In this document: one piece after another, positions 25,636-33,460 of the stretch
Layout of the letters: the number at the start of each line of letters is the position of its first letter
Numbering within the stretch: the first letter of the stretch is position 1
NCBI RefSeq assembly: GCF_023515995.1
Contig: NZ_CP097320.1
Coordinates: forward strand, 3,906,001-3,970,000
Length of the DNA: 64,000 bases
DNA from: Candidatus Mycobacterium methanotrophicum
GTDB lineage: Bacteria > Actinomycetota > Actinomycetes > Mycobacteriales > Mycobacteriaceae
Reading direction: 5' to 3'
Program-made: the position numbers and the translations under genes
The notes under the pieces: generated by a model
Told to the model about the DNA's origin: nothing
Seen by the model: only the letters and a program-made list of their open reading frames with translations
The model's database searches: none

Positions 25636-27117
25636 TTAAAGCGCCAGCCCCGGATAAAGCGGATTGTCGGCGAGCAACTCGGCGGCCGCGGCGTGCACCC
25701 GCTCGGCGGTTCCGTCAGCCAGCACGTATTTGGCCTTCGAGGGGCCCTGTGGCCCCGCAGCGGGTTGAGTGTTGGCCAGCGCCTCGACCACCAGTTCGGC
25801 GACCCGATCGAAGTCGGCGGCGTCGAAACCGCGGGTGGTCAGCGCGGGGGTGCCAAACCGAATGCCGCTGGTGTACCAGGCGCCGTTGGGGTCGGCGGGG
25901 ATGGCGTTGCGGTTGGTGACGACGCCGGAATCCAGCAGCGCCGATTCGGCCTGCCGGCCGGTCAGCCCGAATGATGTCACGTCCAGCAGCACCAGGTGAT
26001 TGTCTGTGCCGCCGGTGACCAGCCGCGCGCCGCGTCGCAGGAAACCCTCGGCCAGCGCCTTGGCGTTATCGGCAACGCGCTGCGCGTAGGCATGGAACGA
26101 CCGCTGGCGGGCCTCCGCCAACGCGACCGCCTTGGCGGCCATGACATGCGCCAACGGTCCGCCCAGCACCATCGGGCAGCCCTTGTCGACAGCGTCCGCG
26201 TACTCCGGCTGCGCCAGGATCAGCCCGCCGCGCGGCCCGCGCAGCGACTTGTGCGTGGTGGTGGTGGTGACGTGGGCGTGCGGCACTGGGTCCTGATCGC
26301 CGGTGAACACCTTCCCGGCAACCAGGCCCGCGAAGTGCGCCATGTCCACCATCAGGGTGGCGCCGACTTGGTCGGCGATCTCGCGCATCTTGGCGAAGTT
26401 GATCCGCCGCGGGTAGGCGGAGTAGCCGGCGACCAGAATGAGCGGCTTGAATTCGCGCACCGCCGCGGCGACGGCGTCATAGTCCAGCAGTCCGGTTTCC
26501 GGGTCGGTGCCGTAGCTGCGCTGGTGGAACATCTTGCCGGAGATGTTGGGCCGGAAACCGTGGGTGAGGTGGCCGCCGGCATTCAGCGACATGCCCATCA
26601 AGCGCTGATTGCCGAGCTTGCTGCGCAGCGTTTCCCAGTCTGCCTCGGAGAGGTCGTTGACGTGCCTGGCGCCGGCCTCGGCCAAACCGGGCGCCTCGAC
26701 CCGGGTGGCCAGGATCGCCCAGTAGGCGACCAGGTTGGCGTCGATACCCGAGTGTGGTTGGACGTAGGCGTATGGCGCGCCGAACAATTCGCGGGCGTGC
26801 TCGGCGGCCACGCTCTCGACGGTGTCGACGTTTTGGCAGCCGGCGTAGAAACGGTGCCCGATGGTGCCTTCGGCGTACTTGTCGGACAACCAGCTGCCCA
26901 TGGCGAGCAGCACCGCGGGTGAGGCGTAGTTCTCGCTGGCGATGAGCTTAAGTGAACCGCGTTGGTCGGCAAGCTCTTTGCGTGTCGCCGCGGCGATGCG
27001 CGGCTCGACGGACTCGATGACCTGCAGCGCCGCCTGGTAGGCCGCGCTCGCGGTATCGGCGTAATCGGCGCCCGGGGACGAGGCGGATGAGGTGGTCGCG
27101 GTCAAATCGGCTGCCAT
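25636..27117 (-). CDS. glyA: Serine hydroxymethyltransferase, long actinobacterial type
   Basis: PLP enzyme converting serine and tetrahydrofolate to glycine and 5,10-methylene-THF. 493 residues; longer than the common 415-430. The PLP lysine is K290 in VTTTTTHKSLRGPRGG. An internal extension of about 40 residues (around 140-185, EAPGLAEAG to MGMSLNAGG) and an added N-terminus account for the length, typical of a distinct actinobacterial SHMT branch. ATG start at 27117. Position matches Rv1093. Confidence 0.9.
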   Translation of the reverse strand: MAADLTATTSSASSPGADYADTASAAYQAALQVIESVEPRIAAATRKELADQRGSLKLIASENYASPAVLLAMGSWLSDKYAEGTIGHRFYAGCQNVDTVESVAAEHARELFGAPYAYVQPHSGIDANLVAYWAILATRVEAPGLAEAGARHVNDLSEADWETLRSKLGNQRLMGMSLNAGGHLTHGFRPNISGKMFHQRSYGTDPETGLLDYDAVAAAVREFKPLILVAGYSAYPRRINFAKMREIADQVGATLMVDMAHFAGLVAGKVFTGDQDPVPHAHVTTTTTHKSLRGPRGGLILAQPEYADAVDKGCPMVLGGPLAHVMAAKAVALAEARQRSFHAYAQRVADNAKALAEGFLRRGARLVTGGTDNHLVLLDVTSFGLTGRQAESALLDSGVVTNRNAIPADPNGAWYTSGIRFGTPALTTRGFDAADFDRVAELVVEALANTQPAAGPQGPSKAKYVLADGTAERVHAAAAELLADNPLYPGLAL

Positions 27118-27127
27118 GCAGCCGAGA

Positions 27128-28360
27128 CTAGTCGGGCCGCAGCCTCGACGGGATCAGCGGCTCGTCGAGCAGCCGGCCGAACCGCTCGGTGAGGCTCACC
27201 CCGGCCGGCCGGTGGTCCAGCCAGGCTCGCAGCAGTCGATACCCCTCGACGTAGGTGCTGGTGTAGGCGCGCCACAGCGGCGAGGACAAGAACCGCAGCA
27301 TCTGCCGCGCGCGGGCGTCGTCGACCAGCAGCCAACGCCGCAGGAACGCCGCCACTTCGTCGGCATCGCGGTGCTCGTCGTGCAGCATCAACGCCGCATC
27401 CTGACGGACACCGGCCAGCGCCGCCGACGCCTCGGAAAGCGCCTCGGCGCGCTCGCCGTCAAACCGCAGCCCCACGTCGGCGTAAATCTCGGACGCCCAG
27501 TGCCCCCAACCCGGGCCGATCGCGGCGTGCAACGCCAAATCGGCCAGGCCCTCGGCCATCAGGCACTGCGGGGTATTCACCAGGAAAATCGTCTGCTCGG
27601 CCTGACCTTTGCCGTTGACCAGCCCAGCCTCTTTGCGGCAGTGCTCGGTGTGATGCCCCGGATAGGATTCGTGGGCCACCAGCCGCGGCAGGTTCGACAT
27701 CAGCTGCTTGACGTCGGCGTTGACGGCCACAGTGGAGCGGTAATCGCCCAGGTAGTAGTTGAATCCCGACCACGGCTTGTCCGTCACCACCTGGTAGTCA
27801 ACGGTTTCGGCGTCTGGCAGCGGATACTCGGCGCGCACCCGGTCGCGCAGCGCGCTGGAGAACGCCTCGATGCACTCGGCCAACCGGTCGGGCGGGATTT
27901 CTTCTGCGGCCCGGTAGGCCGCCATCCGGTCGGCCAGCGGGCCGCTGGGGGCCTGGTCACCCAACACTTCGTCGAGCCGGGCATGCGCCTGCCGGTAGGT
28001 CTGCTGCTCACCCTTGACGATGTCGACGTCGAAATAGTCGTGCACTTCGTCGACGAAGCCGATGTCTTCTCCGGCGAACTTTCGCCCAGCACAGGCCAAC
28101 GCCCGCAGATGCGCGCCCATGAAATCGGCGCGGGCCTCGTCGAACCCGTTACCGCGCGGCACATCTGGCAGCGCGTCAAGCAGCCGCCGAGCCAGGCGGA
28201 CCAGGCCGGCCGGATCGGGCGCGGGCTCGGCCAACACCGTTTGACGCAACGCGGGATCGCCGGTGAATGCGTCGACGTAACCGGATTCGATGCGGTCGAA
28301 ACGCAGACCGAGCAGCAGGTACTCGCGGATCAGCGCGGTCGCTTCGTTGTCGTGCTGCAC
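27128..28360 (-). CDS. DUF885 family protein, probable zinc metallopeptidase
   Basis: About 410 residues from GTG 28360 (an in-frame start at 28396 would add 12 residues). The HESYPGHH motif at 230-237 with a downstream acidic segment (MAEGLADLALH) matches the DUF885/M32-like zinc site. No signal peptide. It ends 11 bases from the glyA start, so read-through into glyA is likely. The substrate is unknown. Confidence 0.8.
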   Translation of the reverse strand: MQHDNEATALIREYLLLGLRFDRIESGYVDAFTGDPALRQTVLAEPAPDPAGLVRLARRLLDALPDVPRGNGFDEARADFMGAHLRALACAGRKFAGEDIGFVDEVHDYFDVDIVKGEQQTYRQAHARLDEVLGDQAPSGPLADRMAAYRAAEEIPPDRLAECIEAFSSALRDRVRAEYPLPDAETVDYQVVTDKPWSGFNYYLGDYRSTVAVNADVKQLMSNLPRLVAHESYPGHHTEHCRKEAGLVNGKGQAEQTIFLVNTPQCLMAEGLADLALHAAIGPGWGHWASEIYADVGLRFDGERAEALSEASAALAGVRQDAALMLHDEHRDADEVAAFLRRWLLVDDARARQMLRFLSSPLWRAYTSTYVEGYRLLRAWLDHRPAGVSLTERFGRLLDEPLIPSRLRPD

Positions 28361-28472
28361 CCCGTCGAGGCTATCGCCCCGGCGGGCGGCTGGCACCTTG
28401 TGGTGTCACCTGCGCTATGACGGGGAACAGTCAAAACACAGGCAAGATTTACCGTCCCGTCGACAGAGAAAG

Positions 28473-29399
28473 ATGCTGATGGCCAAGATGGAAATCGCTG
28501 CGCTGCTCGCCCTGGGCTCTGCGCTGTGCGTTGCCTTGGGCGACGTACTCCAGCAACGCGCGACGCACCGAATGGTCGAACCGTCGAAGAGCAACGCCGC
28601 ACTGTACGCGACGCTGCTGCGCAATCGACGGTGGCGGCAGGGTGCCCTGATTCTGGTGGCGAGCATCGGGTTGCAGGCGGCCGCGCTGGGCCAAGGTTCG
28701 GTGCTGCTGGTGCAGGCATTGCTGGTGCTGTCGCTGCTGTTCGCACTGCCGATCAGCGCGGCATTGTCCCGCCGCAGGGTGACCCGCTGGGAGTGGCTGT
28801 GGGCCGCCGTGCTGACTGCGGCGGTGACCGTGATCGTGACGGTCGGCAATCCGCAGCCCGGGCAATCGCGCGCCTCGGCTCAGAGCTGGGCCGTGGTGGC
28901 GGTAGTGCTGGGGTCACTGCTGATCGGTTGCGTCGTGGCCGCCCGGGTCTTCGGCGGCGCCCTGGCCGCGGTGTTGTTCGCGTTCGTATCGGGTTCGCTG
29001 TGGGGGGTGTTCGCCGTACTCACTAAAGAGGTCGTCAGTCGGCTCGACGACGGTGTGTGGACGCTTGCCGGGTCACCTGAAACCTATGCCTGGGTGTTGT
29101 TGGCGGTGGGCGGTTTCGCTTGGGAGCAAGCGGCATTTCGAGCCGGCTCCCTGACCGCGTCGATGCCGACTCTGGAGATGTCCCAGCCGGTCGTCGCGGC
29201 GGTGCTGGGCGTCGTCATGCTCGGCGAGACGCTGAACACCGGGCGCGCCGGCATGATCACGCTGTCGGTGGCAGCGCTGGCGATGACGGCGGCCACCATC
29301 GAACTCGCACGCAGCGATGCTGTCGCCACCCGCAAGAGGGTCGGAGCGAGACGCCGCTGGACCACATCGGCTGCCGCCGCGAGCCAACCCAACCGCTGA
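28473..29399 (+). CDS. DMT-superfamily membrane transporter
   Basis: About 308 residues with nine to ten hydrophobic helices; it begins MLMAKMEIAALLALGSALCV and includes LVQALLVLSLLFALPISAAL and PTLEMSQPVVAAVLGVVMLG, the two-repeat EamA-like pattern. The C-terminal tail is basic. Start ambiguous between ATG 28473 and 28479; GAGAAAG lies just before the first. It is inserted, relative to M. tuberculosis as I recall it, between glyA and coaA. Substrate unknown. Confidence 0.82.
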   Translation: MLMAKMEIAALLALGSALCVALGDVLQQRATHRMVEPSKSNAALYATLLRNRRWRQGALILVASIGLQAAALGQGSVLLVQALLVLSLLFALPISAALSRRRVTRWEWLWAAVLTAAVTVIVTVGNPQPGQSRASAQSWAVVAVVLGSLLIGCVVAARVFGGALAAVLFAFVSGSLWGVFAVLTKEVVSRLDDGVWTLAGSPETYAWVLLAVGGFAWEQAAFRAGSLTASMPTLEMSQPVVAAVLGVVMLGETLNTGRAGMITLSVAALAMTAATIELARSDAVATRKRVGARRRWTTSAAAASQPNR

Positions 29400-29430
29400 G
29401 CGCGGGCGTGTGACTGCAAGACTGAGGCCC

Positions 29431-30369
29431 GTGTCGCGGCTGAGCGAGCCGAGCCCCTATGTGGAGTTCGACCGGAGTCAGTGGCGCGCGCTGCGGATGG
29501 CGACGCCGCAGCCGCTGACCGAAGACGAGGTCGTCGGCTTGCGCGGGCTGGGCGAGCAGATCGACGTGCTCGAGGTCGAGGAAGTCTATCTGCCTCTGGC
29601 CCGGCTTTTGCACCTGCAAGTGGCCGCCCGGCAAGGATTGTTCGCCGCCACCGCTGAATTCCTCGGCGAACCCCGGCAAAACCCCGATCGGCCGGTGCCG
29701 TTCATCATCGGCGTAGCAGGCAGCGTGGCGGTCGGTAAGTCGACGACGGCCCGCGTACTGCAGGCGTTGCTGGCCCGCTGGGATCACCACCCGCGGGTCG
29801 ACCTGGTGACCACCGACGGATTCCTCTACCCTAACGCCGAGCTGACCCGTCGAAACATCATGCACCGCAAGGGTTTTCCGGAGAGCTATGACCGGCGGGC
29901 ACTGATGCGCTTCGTCACCTCGGTGAAGTCGGGCTCTGATTATGCCTGCGCCCCGGTGTACTCACACCTGCACTACGACCGGGTGCCGGGCGCCAAGCAA
30001 GTGGTGCGTCACCCCGACATCCTGATCCTCGAAGGCCTCAACGTGCTGCAGACCGGGCCCACGCTGATGGTGTCGGACCTGTTCGACTTCTCGTTGTATG
30101 TCGACGCGCGGATCGAGGACATCGAGCAGTGGTACGTCTCCCGGTTCTCGGCGATGCGCTCGACCGCTTTTGCCAACCCGGCCTCGCACTTCCACCACTA
30201 CGCGGGCCTGACCGATCAGCAGGCGGTGGTCGCAGCCCGCGGCATCTGGCGTTCGATCAACCGGCCGAACCTTATCGAGAATATTTTGCCCACCCGGCCG
30301 AGGGCCACCCTGGTGCTGCGCAAAGACGCCGACCATTCCATCAACCGGCTACGGCTGCGCAAGCTGTAG
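29431..30369 (+). CDS. coaA: Pantothenate kinase, type I
   Basis: First committed step of coenzyme A synthesis: phosphorylates pantothenate. 312 residues, identical in length to M. tuberculosis CoaA. P-loop GSVAVGKST at 97-105; VTTDGFLYPN and HRKGFPESYD follow. GTG at 29431 gives the family start SRLSEPSPYVEFDR. Product inhibition by CoA is a family property. Confidence 0.97.
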   Translation: MSRLSEPSPYVEFDRSQWRALRMATPQPLTEDEVVGLRGLGEQIDVLEVEEVYLPLARLLHLQVAARQGLFAATAEFLGEPRQNPDRPVPFIIGVAGSVAVGKSTTARVLQALLARWDHHPRVDLVTTDGFLYPNAELTRRNIMHRKGFPESYDRRALMRFVTSVKSGSDYACAPVYSHLHYDRVPGAKQVVRHPDILILEGLNVLQTGPTLMVSDLFDFSLYVDARIEDIEQWYVSRFSAMRSTAFANPASHFHHYAGLTDQQAVVAARGIWRSINRPNLIENILPTRPRATLVLRKDADHSINRLRLRKL

Positions 30370-30378
30370 GTCTCGGCG

Positions 30379-30434
30379 CGAACGTCGAGTTGTTGCGCGA
30401 AAATCGCGGATTATTCTGAACAACGCGACGTTCG
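30379..30434. terminator. Long stem-loop after coaA
   Basis: Arms CGAACGTCGAGTTGTT (30379-30394) and AACAACGCGACGTTCG (30419-30434) pair at 15 of 16 positions. The loop contains a smaller hairpin, CGCGAAAATCGCG. It sits between convergent coaA and a minus-strand remnant and could terminate both. There is no T run, so it may instead be a dispersed intergenic palindrome. Confidence 0.55.
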
Positions 30435-30507
30435 GCATGGCACAAACCGATGCGGAGGCACACACCGCAACCTCTGACAGCGGCGCCCCGCACCGGCGCG
30501 ATGGGAG

Positions 30508-30848
30508 TCACGCCGACAGGCGGCGCACTCCGAGGTATTGCAGGCCACCACGGCGACCGCCGCCACGGTGAAGACGACGTTGGTGACCGCCACGCCGATC
30601 CCGGCGCGGCGCAGATGGGGTGCTGCGGCGAGGGCGAACACCACCAGCCCGTAGAGCACGAAGAACGCGCCGATGCCATATTCGGCGATCGAGCTCAGCC
30701 CGGTCAGCGACGAGAGCGGATCGGCGGCCGCGGCGATCATCAGGCCGGCCAGCCCGGTCACCGCTGCGTCGAGCCGCATGGCAAACCGCAACAAGGAGTC
30801 GGTCGAGTCGGCGAGGGGTCGGGGAGCCAGTCCGGTAACAGCGGTCAT
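30508..30848 (-). pseudogene. Small four-helix membrane protein with internal deletion
   Basis: From ATG 30848 (MTAVTGLAPRPLADSTDSLL) the frame covers three hydrophobic segments through VVFTVAAVAVVA. The expected C-terminus LQYLGVRRLSA plus stop occurs at 30508-30540 in a different frame. An internal loss including the fourth helix, with frameshift, explains this. A run-on product ending in unrelated sequence near 30411 is possible but probably not functional. Confidence 0.6.
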
Positions 30849-31081
30849 GTTCAGAGCTCCTTGCGGTGACGGGTCGAACACTTTCTAGCGTGCCGGTCTG
30901 CGACTGCCAGGTAACCGCCTCGCACTGCCAAGCTCTGCCATGCGCAAGTCAACCGAGTGATCTGGGCCACGCATTTCATGGCTAGGCCAGCTAAGTCTTT
31001 TTGCCCCCCCCGCCCCTCGCCGCTGCGCGGCTGGGGGAACCCCCACAGCCCGCCAGTTCCGGACCGCATCGTCGCCGGGCG

Positions 31082-31384
31082 CTAACTGGAAACCGCCACC
31101 CGGCCGCGCAGATCGGCGGCGATGAGCCGCGCCGCGGCGTTCTGCCAGTTGTGCAGCGAGCGCTGCGGCACCTCGGTGACGAACCACTGCCAGGCCTGCC
31201 GGGCGGTGGCGTCCAGCCCTGCCGTCGCAAAGCTGCACAGGCCGACCGCCGAGAACGCGAGCACCGGCTTGCGCGGGTCGCGCGCCAGCAAATACAGGCC
31301 CAGCCACCAACTCAGCGCAAACACCAACGCCGAAAGCGCAGCCGTGCTTTCAGTGTGACATGTCGCTGGTTCGCCGGCGGCGAC
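31082..31384 (-). pseudogene. Membrane protein remnant without a start
   Basis: Open segment containing ALSALVFALSWWLGLYLLAR and DPRKPVLAFSAVGLCSFATA: two transmembrane helices with a DPRKP loop, ending ...DLRGRVAVSS. No ATG or GTG with a ribosome site starts it, and upstream sequence belongs to the prenyl synthase gene. I do not recognise the family. The 30849-31081 gap shows an eight-C run and no gene. Confidence 0.4.
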
Positions 31385-31419
31385 CCGCTGACCCGGCTGC
31401 GCCGCGCTTGCGATCGCCG

Positions 31420-32217
31420 CTAGATGCCGTAACGGCGATGGCGCTGGCTGTAATCGCGCAATGCGCGCAGGAAGTCGACCCGGCGGAACGCCGGCCAGTG
31501 CGCTTCGGTGAACCACATCTCCGAGTAGGCGCTTTGCCACAGCAGGAACCCGGACAGCCGCTGCTCCCCCGACGTCCGGATGACCAGGTCGGGATCCGGC
31601 TGCCCGGAGGTGTACAAGTTCTCCGAGATCGCGTCGACGCTGACGGCGTCGACGAGCTCCTCGGCGCTGGCTCCGTTGGCAATCTGCTTGCTCAAGAATG
31701 CTCGGACGGCGTCGGCGATTTCCTGGCGCCCGCCGTACCCGACGGCGACGTTGACGTGAAAGCCGGCGGTCGAGGCGGTGCCCGCTGTGCTTTCCACCGC
31801 CGCCCGCAATCGCCGCGCGGGGTCCTCGCCGATCAGTTCGAGATCCCCGACCGTGCGCACACTCCAGCGGTTAGCCGGCGCGCAAATCTCCTCGACCACA
31901 TCGGTGACGATCTCGATGAGCGCCGCCAGCTCGGCGGGATCGCGTCGCAGGTTTTCGGTGGAAAGCAGATAGACGGTCGCCATTTCGATGCCAGCTTCCT
32001 GGCACCAGCGCAGCATCTCGGCGATCTTGGCCGCGCCCATCCGATACCCGTAGCTGACATCGTCGAATCCGGCGTCACGCGCCCACCTCCGGTTGCCGTC
32101 GCACAGCACTGCGATGTGACGCGGCAGCGCGGATCGGGATACGGCCAACCCCTGCCGCAGGCGAAACTCATAAATCCGATACAACGGTTCCTTCAGGCGC
32201 GGCGGAATGATCTCCAC
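31420..32217 (-). CDS. Short-chain Z-isoprenyl diphosphate synthase (Rv1086-like)
   Basis: cis-prenyltransferase of the UppS family, 265 residues from GTG 32217. Catalytic D40 lies in LCDGNRRWA, with the SGEQRLSGFLLWQSAY signature near the C-terminus. M. tuberculosis Rv1086 makes omega,E,Z-farnesyl diphosphate, the precursor for decaprenyl phosphate used in wall synthesis; near-identity of motifs and length suggests the same. A later start than the longest frame is chosen to match that homologue. Divergent from the hemolysin III gene. Confidence 0.92.
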   Translation of the reverse strand: MEIIPPRLKEPLYRIYEFRLRQGLAVSRSALPRHIAVLCDGNRRWARDAGFDDVSYGYRMGAAKIAEMLRWCQEAGIEMATVYLLSTENLRRDPAELAALIEIVTDVVEEICAPANRWSVRTVGDLELIGEDPARRLRAAVESTAGTASTAGFHVNVAVGYGGRQEIADAVRAFLSKQIANGASAEELVDAVSVDAISENLYTSGQPDPDLVIRTSGEQRLSGFLLWQSAYSEMWFTEAHWPAFRRVDFLRALRDYSQRHRRYGI

Positions 32218-32304
32218 AGGGATCAAGATTACTGTGGGCGCATCGCCTACCCGCGATCCGACCGCAACGGCAGCCGGGATCTCACCAGGGATCGAGGAGG
32301 GATA

Positions 32305-33075
32305 TTGAGCGGCGAGAATCATGTGGCCACCGAGTCCCGCGCTTCCGGCCCAGCCGACACCATCGAAAACGTCGCCGATCAGGTTGTGGAGTCAGCCACC
32401 GACGTGCTGACCAAGCCGAGAGCGCGCGGCTGGATCCATTTGGTGTCGGCCGTCTTCGCGGTCGGCGCCGGCGCTGCACTGATATCGGTGTCGTGGACGC
32501 TGGCAGGGCTCAAAGCCGGTCTGGCGACGTTCGTCTATGTCGGCGCCGTGGTGGGAATGTTCACCGTCAGCGCCGTCTATCACCGCGTCACCTGGAAATC
32601 GGCGAAGGCGCGCATCCGGATGAAGCGGCTCGACCACTCGATGATCTTCGTGTTGATCGCCGGCACCTATACCCCGTTCGCGTTGTTGGCGATGCCGCAT
32701 CACGTGGGGATGCTGGTACTCAGCATCGTGTGGAGCGGTGCACTCGCCGGGGTGTTGCTCAAGCTGGGCTGGCCGACCGCCCCGCGCTGGGTCGGTGTCC
32801 CGCTCTATCTGCTGCTCGGCTGGGTCGCGGCGTTCTACGTCGCGACGATCATGCACGTCGCCGGGGTGGCCGCGATGGTGCTGCTGGCCGTCGGCGGCGC
32901 GCTCTACAGCATTGGCGGCATTCTGTACGCGCTGCGCTGGCCCGACCCGTGGCCCACCACGTTCGGCTACCACGAGTTCTTCCACGCTTGCACCGTGCTG
33001 GCCGCGGTCTGCCACTACATCGCCGTCTGGCTCGCGGTGTTCTACGTCGGCCACCCGGGCCTAGCTGCGCGCTAA
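32305..33075 (+). CDS. Hemolysin III / PAQR-family membrane protein
   Basis: About 256 residues with seven transmembrane helices. PAQR metal-site features are visible: the SAVYHR motif after helix 2, the LDHSMIFVLIAGTYTPF segment, and GYHEFFH near the C-terminus, giving the conserved histidines. The TTG at 32305 follows GAGGAGG (32294-32300) with short spacing; GTG 32323 is the alternative. Matches Rv1085c. Its stop overlaps the convergent isomerase gene by four bases. Role in pore formation is only a family name. Confidence 0.88.
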   Translation: MSGENHVATESRASGPADTIENVADQVVESATDVLTKPRARGWIHLVSAVFAVGAGAALISVSWTLAGLKAGLATFVYVGAVVGMFTVSAVYHRVTWKSAKARIRMKRLDHSMIFVLIAGTYTPFALLAMPHHVGMLVLSIVWSGALAGVLLKLGWPTAPRWVGVPLYLLLGWVAAFYVATIMHVAGVAAMVLLAVGGALYSIGGILYALRWPDPWPTTFGYHEFFHACTVLAAVCHYIAVWLAVFYVGHPGLAAR

Positions 33076-33449
33076 AGTTGCGTGACGTTGTCGGGCGACC
33101 AGTAGGCCTTCGTCGCCGTCACCTTGCCGTCCTCGCCGAACACCATCACGTCGATTGGCTCGATCACGATCCCGCCGCCGGCCTTCACTGTCAGCCGGAA
33201 CTGGAAGGCCGCCTCGTTACCGGCCACCCGCAGCGTCACCAGCTCGCATTCCCGCTGCACGTTTTCTGTGGCGGTCAGACCCGAATAGAAGCCGTGGATC
33301 GCCGGCCGGCCGACGTGCACCTCCCCGCCGACCGGGTCCTCAACGGCGGCGTCGTCGGCGAACAACTCGACCAAATCGTCAGCGCTGCCCTTGGCCAGCA
33401 AGCTGATGTAGCGGTTGACGGCGTCGGCGATCTGTTCGCGGCTCGGCAT
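33072..33449 (-). CDS. Ketosteroid isomerase-like protein (NTF2 fold)
   Basis: 125 residues. Residue pattern follows bacterial delta5-3-ketosteroid isomerases: Y14 in VNRYISLL, D38 in AAVEDPVG, and D100 in VIEPIDVMVF, corresponding to the catalytic Tyr14, Asp38 and the oxyanion Asp near 99-103. Length equals the Comamonas enzyme. It fits a mycobacterial sterol-using lifestyle. I do not recall it at this place in M. tuberculosis, so it may be an insertion. The ATG at 33449 gives the correct N-terminus. Confidence 0.72.
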   Translation of the reverse strand: MPSREQIADAVNRYISLLAKGSADDLVELFADDAAVEDPVGGEVHVGRPAIHGFYSGLTATENVQRECELVTLRVAGNEAAFQFRLTVKAGGGIVIEPIDVMVFGEDGKVTATKAYWSPDNVTQL

Positions 33450-33460
33450 GTCCGGCGACG

